Source: Chryseobacterium sp. BLS98 (GTDB lineage Bacteria > Bacteroidota > Bacteroidia > Flavobacteriales > Weeksellaceae). Taken from it: a stretch of DNA of 64,000 bases. The notes beneath the pieces are model-generated. The model saw only the letters and a list, made by a program, of their open reading frames with translations. It was not told the DNA's origin and searched no databases. Of the stretch, positions 50,547 through 59,103 are shown one piece after another. The stretch lies in the NCBI RefSeq assembly GCF_001045445.1, contig NZ_LFNF01000004.1, forward strand, positions 124,001 through 188,000, read 5' to 3'. How positions within the stretch are numbered: the stretch's first letter is position 1; the number at the start of each line of letters is the position of its first letter. Position numbers and translations under genes: made by a program.

Positions 50547-51053
50547 AACATATTTTTTCTGGGTTCGGGTTTTAAACAACAGTCCGGCTTACGGGTCTGT
50601 TTGAGATCTTTCTTATCACTCACGTCAGATAAAATACTGTATGGTCATGTCAACAGAATTAGTATCTTTTGTGAGGAAATTATCGTTCTGTTTTCACTTA
50701 ATGTCCGGGTATATCCCGATATATTTTTTAACTTTAAAATAGAATTAATATTTTATTTACATGAATTTAATATTCTGAATTACAGACCTATAATATAATA
50801 ATTAAAATCACGTACATGTGAAACAAATATAAGCAGCAATGAGGCAAATAGGAAAAAAGTAGATGCCAATTTCAGTTTTTGTCGTAGTTTTACTACTAAC
50901 AGTTGTTAGGTTGTTGCTTTCTTATCTGAAAAACTCTCATTAATGTTATAAAAAGTAATTTATCAGGGGAAAATTTATAAAATAAATGGTTTAATTTTAC
51001 CGGATCAAATTTCTTTTTTTCCTTATCTAAAGGAGAAATAAACAGATTAACAC
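50547..51053. other. Intergenic stretch upstream of vgrG
   Basis: No gene is supported here. On the minus strand TATATTTG (50824-50831) matches the -7 box, so a vgrG message may begin with a leader of about 270 bases. A repeated TACGTACATG-like word (cacgtacatgtg) lies beside it. The plus-strand start of the next gene has an A-rich lead (AAAGGAGAAATAAAC). Confidence 0.4.
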
Positions 51054-51812
51054 ATGAAGAAAACAGGAATTATCGGCTGTGGATGGCTTGGATCAAAAAT
51101 TGCCGATTCCATGTCAGGCAGGTACACTATATATACTACAGCAACAACGAAAGATAAAGCAGAAGACTTGTCAGCTAGAGGATTTAATGCTTCTGTGGCT
51201 GTCTTTCCGGATTTTCAGCTTGAAAAGAAACTCGAAGAATGGAGTGAGATTAAAGAGATGGATGTTCTGATTATTACCATTCCTATTTCCGGGAAAAGTT
51301 GCTGTGTAAGTTCACTTTATAACAGGATGCAGCATTTATTATCATTTATAGGTGATTTCAAAGGACAAATGTTTGTGATGAGCTCTACAGGAGTGTATCC
51401 GGATACTCCGGGAGAATATGCAGAAGAAAGCCTTTCGCCAGATGAGGTTGCGGGAGAGAGGATGATCAGAAATAAATATCCGCAGGCTAATATTCTCAGG
51501 CTGGCCGGATTGATGGGGGATAACAGGCTTCTTAAAAACTATAATGTGTCCAACCTTGATGCTCCGGTAAATCATATTCATTATGAAGATATCTGCAATA
51601 TTATTGAAAAAATGATTGAAAGAGGTTCAGAAGGGAAGCTTTACAATATAGCAGCACCTAAGCATCCTTCAAAAGCACAAGTGATCAATACGCAGAAAGA
51701 TCTACCTTTTCCGAAGGAGGATATAGCTGAAGGGAAAATAATTCTATCTTCAAAATTAACATCGGAATTAGACTTTATTTTTAAATATCCGGACCCGAAG
51801 GATTTTCATTGA
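51054..51812 (+). CDS. NAD(P)-binding Rossmann-fold protein (YeeZ-like)
   Basis: A 252-residue cytoplasmic protein with a Rossmann start (MKKTGIIGCGWLGSKIADSM, GxGxxG form). It continues as an atypical short-chain epimerase/dehydratase fold: DVLIITIPISG, MFVMSSTGVYPDTPGEYAEES and NILRLAGLMGD. The STGVYPD/GEY elements suit the YeeZ/nucleoside-diphosphate-sugar epimerase-like group, whose substrates are unknown. The catalytic YxxxK is not clear. It is transcribed alone after the T6SS cargo island. Confidence 0.8.
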   Translation: MKKTGIIGCGWLGSKIADSMSGRYTIYTTATTKDKAEDLSARGFNASVAVFPDFQLEKKLEEWSEIKEMDVLIITIPISGKSCCVSSLYNRMQHLLSFIGDFKGQMFVMSSTGVYPDTPGEYAEESLSPDEVAGERMIRNKYPQANILRLAGLMGDNRLLKNYNVSNLDAPVNHIHYEDICNIIEKMIERGSEGKLYNIAAPKHPSKAQVINTQKDLPFPKEDIAEGKIILSSKLTSELDFIFKYPDPKDFH

Positions 51813-51832
51813 AAAACTTTTTTTAAATAAAA

Positions 51833-51869
51833 AAATCTGCGAGAGAAAAAGATATTCTCTCGCAGATTT
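51833..51869 (-). terminator. 14-pair terminator between convergent genes
   Basis: Perfect arms AAATCTGCGAGAGA (51833-51846) and its inverse (51856-51869). On the minus strand a run of seven T follows, serving the phosphorylase gene; it may also stop the rightward gene. The flank (tagcagattacgctgatgc) resembles an ATCTGC-rich element scattered in flavobacterial genomes. Confidence 0.75.
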
Positions 51870-51900
51870 AGCAGATTACGCTGATGCTTGCGTTATATTT

Positions 51901-52755
51901 TTATTTAATGATTCTTTCCAGCACCCAATCAATAAGGTTCTTTTCAGAGGCATGATGATCTGCAGAGAATTCTCCACGTCTTCTGTTGGCGATAACGTTA
52001 TTGACGGTAATGGCTTTGTGACCTAATAATTTTGAAAGTGCATAAATGGCTGAGGTTTCCATTTCAAAGTTCGTAATTCCAAGGTCATTCAACGTTTCCA
52101 GGAACTTATCATCAACTGCTTTTAAACGAAGCTGTCTTCCCTGAGGGGCATAGAATCCCGGGAAAGTGGCTGTATTTCCATGGTATTTGGCATCTTTATA
52201 ATATTCTCCCATTTCTTCCGCCCAGTCCGAGAAATAAAGCATCGGCTTGATCTTTTCATAAGGAAATTTCTCCATAAAACTTTTGGAAAATTCATTCTCA
52301 AAACTGTAATCCTGATAAAAATGCATCAGTCCGTCCAGACCAACCACATTCTGGGTCACCAGCATATTATCTACCTGTACATCAGGGTTTACACTTCCGC
52401 AGGTTCCCATACGGAAAAGTTCCAGGGCTTTGTGTTCTGTCTTGAATTCTTTGTTTTTAAGATCAATATTCACCAAGGCATCAAGTTCGTTCATCACGAT
52501 ATCGATATTCTCTGTTCCGATACCTGTGGACATTACGGTAATTCTTTCCCCTCGCAATGTTCCAGTGTGAGTGTAAAATTCCCTTTTGTTTTTTTTGATC
52601 TCTACTTTGTCAAAATATTTTGAAACTTTTGCCACTCGGTCCGGATCTCCCACAAGGATGATCTTATCAGCAATATCTTCAGGTAAAAGGTTTAAGTGGT
52701 ATACACTTCCGTCGTCATTCAGCACCAGCTCTGAGGCAGCAAGTTTATTTAGCAT
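51901..52755 (-). CDS. Nucleoside phosphorylase (uridine phosphorylase-like)
   Basis: A 284-residue member of the nucleoside phosphorylase I superfamily, which splits nucleosides with phosphate for base and ribose salvage. The opening (YHLNLLPEDIADKIILVGDPDRVAKVSKYFD) carries the phosphate-binding GDPxR. MSTGIGTENIDIVMNEL and FRMGTCGSVNPDV follow, and the ribose-binding FEMETSAIYALSKLLGHKA closes the active site. This set fits uridine phosphorylase more than PNP, though base specificity is not certain. The neighbouring secreted-protein gene upstream may share its message. Confidence 0.87.
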   Translation of the reverse strand: MLNKLAASELVLNDDGSVYHLNLLPEDIADKIILVGDPDRVAKVSKYFDKVEIKKNKREFYTHTGTLRGERITVMSTGIGTENIDIVMNELDALVNIDLKNKEFKTEHKALELFRMGTCGSVNPDVQVDNMLVTQNVVGLDGLMHFYQDYSFENEFSKSFMEKFPYEKIKPMLYFSDWAEEMGEYYKDAKYHGNTATFPGFYAPQGRQLRLKAVDDKFLETLNDLGITNFEMETSAIYALSKLLGHKAITVNNVIANRRRGEFSADHHASEKNLIDWVLERIIK

Positions 52756-52775
52756 AATCTATATTTTTGTTTTTT

Positions 52776-53231
52776 TTAATTAATGAAAATAGCGTCTTTG
52801 TAAGGAGATCCGGCAAGATCATAAATAGTATCGTATTCTTCTACAATTCTTTTCTGACCCTGGAAAATCTCGTAGACTGTAACAATGGTCTTTTCAAAAT
52901 TTTTCGGGTCTTTTCTTTGGGTAGTGATTTCATAAAATTTGTCACCTTTCTTTAATACGGAAACCATTTCTTCCTTGGTTGAGTTGTTGGAATCCATCAT
53001 TCCCGGAAAATCCATCACAACATCTTTAAGGTCTGTATAATTTTTATAAGGCTTTGTCACCCCGTTTGAATAGACATATACATTGGGAATTTCCTTATTT
53101 TCTTCCAGGCGTATGAGGTAATAATCGTTGCCTTTTTTCTCTGCATAAACGGCCATTTCTTTCTTTTTCTGTGAAAATGCACAAACTGAAAGAAGACCCG
53201 CCGCCAATGCGAATAAAACTTTTGTATTCAT
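52776..53231 (-). CDS. Small secreted protein, unknown function
   Basis: A 151-residue exported protein with signal peptide MNTKVLFALAAGLLSVCAFSQ (ATG at 53231; a second ATG two codons earlier is possible). The mature part is rich in Lys and Glu (KKKEMAVYAEKKGNDYYLIR) and contains YVYSNGVTKPYKNYTDLKD and KRIVEEYDTIYDLAGSPYKD. I do not recognise a family; it lacks enzymatic motifs. It lies 20 bases upstream of the phosphorylase start on the same strand, so the two could be co-transcribed. Confidence 0.65.
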   Translation of the reverse strand: MNTKVLFALAAGLLSVCAFSQKKKEMAVYAEKKGNDYYLIRLEENKEIPNVYVYSNGVTKPYKNYTDLKDVVMDFPGMMDSNNSTKEEMVSVLKKGDKFYEITTQRKDPKNFEKTIVTVYEIFQGQKRIVEEYDTIYDLAGSPYKDAIFIN

Positions 53232-53433
53232 GATCATATTTTGTTTTTAGTGAAATAATGTTAAAAATCCTCGCCCAATATCTTACGTCATCATTTTTTA
53301 ACCGGCTTTTAGAAATCAGCCGTTTCCAAGTATAATGAATTTGATTTCGGGGTTTAAAATTAATAAAAATATTTTATCTGAAATGATAAACATTTTTTAA
53401 TCTGTGCTTAAACTTAAGATAATATCGGAACAG

Positions 53434-53441
53434 TACTTTTG
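53434..53441 (+). promoter_or_regulatory. -7 promoter box for the MauG-type gene
   Basis: TACTTTTG matches TAnnTTTG, only 14 bases before the ATG at 53455, giving a very short leader. Confidence 0.5.
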
Positions 53442-53454
53442 CCGCTAAAATTCC

Positions 53455-55284
53455 ATGAGATTATATCCGCTGCTCGCTGTAGTTGTATTGATAGGTTTGG
53501 CTGTCATGTCCTTTAACCCGGTTGATAAAGGAAAAGAAAGTGAAAATACCTTTGTTAATAAAGGTTTGTCAGATTTTAAAAACAAGCTTGAGCAGCTGAA
53601 GTCGGATGTCTATAAATTCTCAGAAGATGAGATTTCTGTTGAAGAGCTCCGGAATTCTTTAAGCAATACCAGAAATTCGTTTAAGGAAATTGAGTTTTAT
53701 GTTGCCTACCATTATCCGGAATTTACAAAAACACATCTTAATGCCGCTCCGCTGTTTCACATAGAGGCTGCAGGCACTTCTGCCTACACCTTGCCACCAG
53801 AAGGGCTTCAGGTACTGGACGAACTGATATTTTCTGATGAAGCTCCGGAAGAAAAAGAAAAGATTAAAACCATTACAGATTTTCTGTATAATTCTTATTC
53901 AGGTTTTTACCTGAGTGCCGTGAAGAATGGGTTAAGCCGCGGAAACAACAAAACACTGCCTTTAAGGATAGAACTGATAAGAATATATACTCTTGGAGTT
54001 ACAGGCTTTGATACACCGGGTTCCCTGAATATTTCCGAAGAAGCTGCCCATGCATTGACAGGAATTAAACAATACATCAACGATGATGCTTATTTTAAGA
54101 ACTATAATGTTCAGAAAGCTAATCAAATCCTTACTGAAGGGATAAGCTATCTTTCGGATCATAAAGATTTTGAAGCTTTTGACAGGATTGAGTTTTACAA
54201 AAAATATATCCAGCCTCTTTATGAAGAGTTGGGAAAATGGGACGGAAGAGAAGATGATCTCAAGGAGTTTTCCGGCTGGAATGTAAAGAGTAAGAATCTT
54301 TTCAGCAGCGATTTTCTGGATCCATATTTTTATACCCTGCTGAAATCTTCAGAAGACAATGCCAATCTCAGAAGTCTTGGAAAATCCATTTTCTATGATC
54401 AGAATTTAAGCCAGAACGGTAAAATGAGCTGTGCTGCCTGCCATCTTCAGGAAAATGCGTTTACAGACCTCAAAGTAAAATCGCAGAGTAATGTGGAAGG
54501 GAAAACTGTCCTGAGAAATTCTCCGTCCTTATACAATGCTGTTTTTGCCAAAAGATTTTTCTACGACCTGCGTGCATTTTATCTGGAACAGCAGGCGGAA
54601 CATGTGATCTATAATGATGATGAATTCAATACCAGCTATGAAGAAATCATTCGGAAATTAAAAACAAAACCTGAATATAAAAAAGCCTTCCGTACTGCCT
54701 TTAAAGATGGCAAAATAAATAAGGAAAACTTCTCCAAGGCTTTAAGTTCCTATGTAGCCTCCTTGTATTCTTTCGACAGTGATTTTGACCGTTTTATGAG
54801 AAATGAAAAAGACATTTCTGAAGATGTCAAAAAAGGATATAATCTTTTCATGGGAAAAGCCAATTGTGCCACCTGTCATTTTGCTCCGCATTTTTCGGGT
54901 CTTGTGCCTCCGTTTTTTAATGAGAATGAATCCGAGGTCCTGGGCATTACAACAAAACCTGTGAATCAGCTTCCTGTTGAACTGGATTCTGATCCGGGAA
55001 GAGGAAACAGTCCTGTGAAAAAAGAAAAATCATGGATCTATGATTATTCTTTCAAAACAGTTACGGTTCGAAATATTGCGCTTACAAAACCTTATTTTCA
55101 TAACGGAGCTTTCAATACCCTGGAAGAAGTATTGGATTTCTATAACGAAGGCGGAGGAGAAGGACTGGGCTTAAAAATGAAAAACCAAACCTTACCGCCG
55201 GATAAGCTGGATCTTACAAAAACGGAAATAAGACAGATTATTGCTTTCCTGAATTCTTTGACAGATATCAGCAGAGCGAGGTAA
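53455..55284 (+). CDS. Di-haem cytochrome c peroxidase (MauG family) with N-terminal helical domain
   Basis: A 609-residue protein with two c-type haem motifs: SCAACHLQ (Cys326, Cys329, His330) and CATCHFAPH (Cys471, Cys474, His475). The C-terminal ~320 residues match the MauG/CcpA peroxidase family (RNSPSLYNAVFAKRFFYDLR, TVTVRNIALTKPYFHNGAF with a distal His region, and ending RQIIAFLNSL). The N-terminal ~275 residues are a helical domain (FKNKLEQLKSDVYKFSEDEI, YVAYHYPEFTKTHLN) not found in short peroxidases. The N-terminus is a membrane anchor or signal (MRLYPLLAVVVLIGLAVMS). It should face the periplasm and act in peroxide removal or protein oxidation. It lies upstream of a PhoX gene on the same strand, with separate promoter boxes. 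Confidence 0.9.
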   Translation: MRLYPLLAVVVLIGLAVMSFNPVDKGKESENTFVNKGLSDFKNKLEQLKSDVYKFSEDEISVEELRNSLSNTRNSFKEIEFYVAYHYPEFTKTHLNAAPLFHIEAAGTSAYTLPPEGLQVLDELIFSDEAPEEKEKIKTITDFLYNSYSGFYLSAVKNGLSRGNNKTLPLRIELIRIYTLGVTGFDTPGSLNISEEAAHALTGIKQYINDDAYFKNYNVQKANQILTEGISYLSDHKDFEAFDRIEFYKKYIQPLYEELGKWDGREDDLKEFSGWNVKSKNLFSSDFLDPYFYTLLKSSEDNANLRSLGKSIFYDQNLSQNGKMSCAACHLQENAFTDLKVKSQSNVEGKTVLRNSPSLYNAVFAKRFFYDLRAFYLEQQAEHVIYNDDEFNTSYEEIIRKLKTKPEYKKAFRTAFKDGKINKENFSKALSSYVASLYSFDSDFDRFMRNEKDISEDVKKGYNLFMGKANCATCHFAPHFSGLVPPFFNENESEVLGITTKPVNQLPVELDSDPGRGNSPVKKEKSWIYDYSFKTVTVRNIALTKPYFHNGAFNTLEEVLDFYNEGGGEGLGLKMKNQTLPPDKLDLTKTEIRQIIAFLNSLTDISRAR

Positions 55285-55457
55285 TTGCGTTTCGGGTTTC
55301 GAGATGCGGTGTAAAGAAACTTTAAACTGTAAACTCGGAACTTGTAATCCGTATCATTTAACAATTATTTAATTCCCTTAACATTGGGTTATAAATTAAT
55401 TAATATTCTCCTCTTTATATTTAAAGTCCTATTAACAGAGGTGCCGGGCCAAAAAAA

Positions 55458-55465
55458 TAGTTTTG
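55458..55465 (+). promoter_or_regulatory. -7 promoter box for the PhoX gene
   Basis: TAGTTTTG matches TAnnTTTG, 24 bases before the ATG at 55490. Confidence 0.5.
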
Positions 55466-55489
55466 CAATGTCTAATAAATCAATAGAAA

Positions 55490-57634
55490 ATGAAGAAAAA
55501 ATTACTTACAATTGCGGCATTGGCAATGGTTGCCGGCTTTAGCGTACATGCGCAGACTTTTTTATTCAATAAAAACTCGTCATGGAGCTATAAAGACAAT
55601 AACCAGGCGCTGGCAGATTCCTGGAAAGGGCAAACATTTGACATTTCAACATGGGCAGTCGGAAACGGACCTCTTGGATATGGCGACCCTGTAACTACAA
55701 CGATCAGTTCAGGTCTTACAACAGCTTATTTTGCTAAAGATTTTACTGTGGACTTATCAACTCTTACTGATAATATGGAGCTTGGAGTGATGAGAGATGA
55801 CGGAATTGTAGTTTACCTCAACGGAGTAGAGGTGGTGAGAGACAATATGCCTGCAGGTAGTATTGCTTTCAGTACACCGTCCAGCACTACAATTGATGGT
55901 GCGGCAGAAAATGTTTACAATATTTTCTCTATTCCGAAATCGAGTTTTGTAAATGGTACCAACAGGATTTCCGTAGAGCTTCATAATAGAACCGGAGCCA
56001 GTTCAGACCTTAGAATAGATGCTTATTTAAAGACTGTACCGGCTGTTCAGGGATGTACGGGAACACATATCAGTTGCTTTACTTCAATTGTTCCTACTGC
56101 ACAAACCAATAAACTGATTATTCCGGCAGAACACAAATACCAGCTTATCTTAAAAGAAGGCGACAATTATACAGAAGGAGGCGGAATGGTAGGCGGCCAG
56201 AATGATTTTACAGCTTATGTTGACAAAGCAGGAAGCAGCACAAACGGGTATCTTTCTGTAAACCACGAAACAAATCCGGGAGGTGTTACCATGGCTGAGG
56301 TAAACTACAATGCCTCTACCAAACTTTGGCAGCTGACCAGATCCAGAGCTGTAAGCTTTTCAGATCCCAGCCTGGTTCAGACCATCAGAAACTGTTCAGG
56401 TGGAATTACTCCTTGGGGAACAGTAGTTACAGCCGAAGAATCTGTTACTTCCAATGATGTAAACAATGACGGTTATAAAGATTACGGATGGTTAGTGGAA
56501 ATTGATCCAGCTACGGCACAGGTTATTTCTAAAAATGCCGACGGTTCCAAGGGAAAACTTTGGCAGATGGGTATTATGAACCATGAAAACGTAGTGATAA
56601 ACAGTGCAGGAACTACAGCCTACTACGGAGAAGATGGTGGAACTCATATGGTTTATAAATATGTAATGGATACTCCAAATGATCTTTCTTCAGGAAACTT
56701 ATATGTTTTAAAAGTTGATCAGGGATTAACCACAGCAGGAGATCCGGTAGGAACTACAGCTACCTGGGTTCAGGTTCCGAATAAATTGAAAGCGGATCAG
56801 AATAACACAACCGCTCTGGCACAATCGCTTGGAGGAACAAGATTCAACGGAGTGGAAGATGTGGATATCAGCCCATTAGACGGGAAAATCTATTTTACGG
56901 CAAAAGGCTTTGACAGAATATACCGTCTTCAGGATAACGGAACGACTGCTTCTCAGGTAGAAACCTTTGCAGGAGGTGCCGCTACAACCTATTCTTTCAA
57001 TACTTCTCAGGGAACGAAAACTGAAGCGTGGGGCGATGGGAATGACAATCTTACTTTCGATGAACTTGGTAACCTTTGGGTTCTTCAGGATGGCGGAAAA
57101 AATTATATTTGGGTAATTGCCCCGGATCATACCCAGGCTAATCCTAAAGTAAGACTTTTTGCTTCTATGCCGGCGGGATCGGAGCCAACGGGACTAACGT
57201 TTACTCCTGATCATAAATTCGGTTTCTTCTCAATCCAGCACCCTGACTCTACAATTGCGACAGATATAGATGCAACAGGAAATACCATCGATTACAGAGG
57301 GAAATCCGCTACGATTGTTATTGCCTTAAAGCAAAACCTGGGAACTGCCGGAGCATTGGGAACTACTGAAACCCAAAAAGCTGAAAATACCGTTGAGGTT
57401 GCTCCGAATCCTACTTCAGGTAACGTAAAAATCAATTCACCAAAAGGACTGAAAGACATTTCAGTAACAGCATACAGCATGGATGGAAAGATTGTTTATA
57501 CCAAGAAATTCAGCGGACTCAACAGATCATTGGATCTCGATTTTACCCAGCAGCTTGAAGGATCGCGAATTCTTGTTCTGAATATTGAGGCAGAAGGCGG
57601 TTTCCAGAAGACTGTGAAATTATTGAAAAAATAA
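55490..57634 (+). CDS. PhoX-family phosphatase with T9SS sorting tail
   Basis: A 714-residue secreted phosphatase-like protein. After the signal peptide (MKKKLLTIAALAMVAGFSVHAQ), residues ~25-185 are a beta-sandwich (MRDDGIVVYLNGVEVVRDN, RISVELHNRTGASSD) of a type often added to flavobacterial enzymes. The PhoX/DUF839 propeller follows: SVNHETNPGG, GGITPWGTVVTAEES, GIMNHENVVIN, RFNGVEDVDISPLDGKIYFT and WGDGNDNLTFDELGNLWVLQ, with metal-binding Glu and Asn positions visible. The last ~75 residues are a T9SS type A sorting domain (VAPNPTSGNVKINSPKGLKD to FQKTVKLLKK). PhoX enzymes use Ca and Fe to release phosphate from organic esters. No Pho-box equivalent was recognised upstream. Confidence 0.88.
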   Translation: MKKKLLTIAALAMVAGFSVHAQTFLFNKNSSWSYKDNNQALADSWKGQTFDISTWAVGNGPLGYGDPVTTTISSGLTTAYFAKDFTVDLSTLTDNMELGVMRDDGIVVYLNGVEVVRDNMPAGSIAFSTPSSTTIDGAAENVYNIFSIPKSSFVNGTNRISVELHNRTGASSDLRIDAYLKTVPAVQGCTGTHISCFTSIVPTAQTNKLIIPAEHKYQLILKEGDNYTEGGGMVGGQNDFTAYVDKAGSSTNGYLSVNHETNPGGVTMAEVNYNASTKLWQLTRSRAVSFSDPSLVQTIRNCSGGITPWGTVVTAEESVTSNDVNNDGYKDYGWLVEIDPATAQVISKNADGSKGKLWQMGIMNHENVVINSAGTTAYYGEDGGTHMVYKYVMDTPNDLSSGNLYVLKVDQGLTTAGDPVGTTATWVQVPNKLKADQNNTTALAQSLGGTRFNGVEDVDISPLDGKIYFTAKGFDRIYRLQDNGTTASQVETFAGGAATTYSFNTSQGTKTEAWGDGNDNLTFDELGNLWVLQDGGKNYIWVIAPDHTQANPKVRLFASMPAGSEPTGLTFTPDHKFGFFSIQHPDSTIATDIDATGNTIDYRGKSATIVIALKQNLGTAGALGTTETQKAENTVEVAPNPTSGNVKINSPKGLKDISVTAYSMDGKIVYTKKFSGLNRSLDLDFTQQLEGSRILVLNIEAEGGFQKTVKLLKK

Positions 57635-57647
57635 ATTATTAATATCC

Positions 57648-57684
57648 GGTTTCGGCGGCGGCAAAGCCGCCGCCGAAACCCTTT
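57648..57684 (+). terminator. Very GC-rich terminator after the PhoX gene
   Basis: A perfect 15-pair stem GGTTTCGGCGGCGGC-aaa-GCCGCCGCCGAAACC followed by CTTTTA. It stands out from the AT-rich genome. Confidence 0.8.
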
Positions 57685-57690
57685 TACTCT

Positions 57691-58590
57691 ATGAAAAAGC
57701 TTGTTTTATTGATTTCCGTTTTATCTTTATGCCATATCAGGGCACAGATTGATCCTGTAAAATATCCGACCTTTACCAGCATTGATGAGGCGTTAAACAG
57801 TGAAAAAACGGTTTATAGTATAAGCTTCAGGCAAAAAGGACTGTTCAACCTTCCACCGCAGATTTCCAAGTTAAAGTCCTTGTTTTTTCTAAACATTATG
57901 GGAAACAAGCTTGAAAAAATGGATCAGGAGATTTTTACCCTAACTGAGCTTGAGATTTTGAACGTGAATGAAAACAGTATCAAATACATCCCTGATGAAA
58001 TAGGAAATTTGAAAAAGTTGAACACTTTCTCAATGAATCTCAATGGCCTTACAAGCATTAATCCCAATATTGCAAAACTTCAAAATTTGAAGGCGGTGCA
58101 TCTTGATGCCAATAATCTCAATGTATTTCCGGAAGCGTTGATGGAAATTCCGGCTTTGGAAGAAATTAACCTTCAGGGAAACCAGATCAGTATTATTGTA
58201 GACCGTTTGTATGGGATCAAAAATTTAAAGTTTCTTAATTTATCTGAAAATCAGATTAATGACTTAGGGAATCTTTCCTTTCCTAGAAATTTAAAATATC
58301 TTGAGTTGCAGCAGAATGCTATTGTAAAGCTCCCTGAAAATCTTTTCAAAGCTCAGAATCTTGAATTTTTGAATGTAAGCAGCAATCATATCACAGAAAT
58401 ATCTCCTAAAATAAAAGGATTGGAAAATATAGTCAGCATGAATCTGGCCCATAATCATTTGAAAGATCTTCCTTCAGAAATAGCCCGGCTGAAAAAGCTG
58501 AAAACCCTTATCCTGACAGGAAACCCAATAGAAAAAATAAAGATTGAACGGTTAAAAAAACTGATGCCGGAAACCCAGATCTATTTCTAG
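57691..58590 (+). CDS. Secreted leucine-rich repeat protein
   Basis: A 299-residue exported protein (signal peptide MKKLVLLISVLSLCHIRAQ) made almost wholly of leucine-rich repeats of about 23 residues, for example LEILNVNENSIKYIPDEIGN, LKAVHLDANNLNVFPEALME and LEFLNVSSNHITEISPKIKG; about nine copies are visible. The repeat type is the bacterial one with LPxx ends. LRR domains bind proteins or glycans; no enzymatic or sorting domain is present, so the partner is unknown. It ends 2 bases from the convergent eIF1-like gene, with no terminator between them. Confidence 0.87.
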   Translation: MKKLVLLISVLSLCHIRAQIDPVKYPTFTSIDEALNSEKTVYSISFRQKGLFNLPPQISKLKSLFFLNIMGNKLEKMDQEIFTLTELEILNVNENSIKYIPDEIGNLKKLNTFSMNLNGLTSINPNIAKLQNLKAVHLDANNLNVFPEALMEIPALEEINLQGNQISIIVDRLYGIKNLKFLNLSENQINDLGNLSFPRNLKYLELQQNAIVKLPENLFKAQNLEFLNVSSNHITEISPKIKGLENIVSMNLAHNHLKDLPSEIARLKKLKTLILTGNPIEKIKIERLKKLMPETQIYF

Positions 58591-58592
58591 AT

Positions 58593-58916
58593 TTATCCGC
58601 CGACTCTTTTGGTTTTGTATCCCATTTCTTTAAGGATATTCATTATTTTGTCACGGTTATCCCCCTGAATAATGATCGTTCCGTCTTTCTCTGAGCCACC
58701 TATTCCCAGGGTGGTTTTTATTTTTTTAGAGATTTTCTTTAAATCTTCTTCACTGCCTTCCCAGCCTTCAACAATCGTTACAGGCTTGCCGTTTCTGCCT
58801 TTCTTCTCAAATTTGCATACCAAAGGCTCCTGCTGCTTAAATTCTTCTTTAGGCATTTCAAAATCCTGTTCCTCATGCTCAGGAAATAGGTTCTTTAACT
58901 GATCTCGTAAATCCAT
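58593..58916 (-). CDS. Translation factor SUI1 (eIF1)-like protein
   Basis: A 107-residue protein of the eIF1/SUI1 family, YciH type. The core is KFEKKGRNGKPVTIVEGWEG, then KKISKKIKTTLGIGGSEKDG and TIIIQGDNRDKIMNILKEMG, ending YKTKRVGG. In archaea and eukaryotes SUI1 proofreads the start codon; bacterial YciH can oppose non-canonical initiation, but its native role is unsettled. The N-terminal ~30 residues are acidic (FPEHEEQDFEMPKEEFKQQ). It faces the LRR gene head-on with a 2-base gap. Confidence 0.9.
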   Translation of the reverse strand: MDLRDQLKNLFPEHEEQDFEMPKEEFKQQEPLVCKFEKKGRNGKPVTIVEGWEGSEEDLKKISKKIKTTLGIGGSEKDGTIIIQGDNRDKIMNILKEMGYKTKRVGG

Positions 58917-59074
58917 AAAGCAAAATTAAATAAATAATTTAGAAAAGTACATCAGCAAGTTTGAAAATTAATTACGCAATTTCTATTGATATAAGTAGCC
59001 TAAAAAAACATCATTTTTTCTCCTGATCTTTTCAAAATAAACCCTTCAAATTCGTCCATTCATCCGAAATTAGG

Positions 59075-59082
59075 TAAATTTG
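59075..59082 (+). promoter_or_regulatory. -7 promoter box for gpmI
   Basis: TAAATTTG matches TAnnTTTG. It overlaps an earlier possible start at 59080, which supports translation from the ATG at 59104. Confidence 0.6.
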
Positions 59083-59103
59083 TGTAACAAAAAGTTATAC
59101 AAA

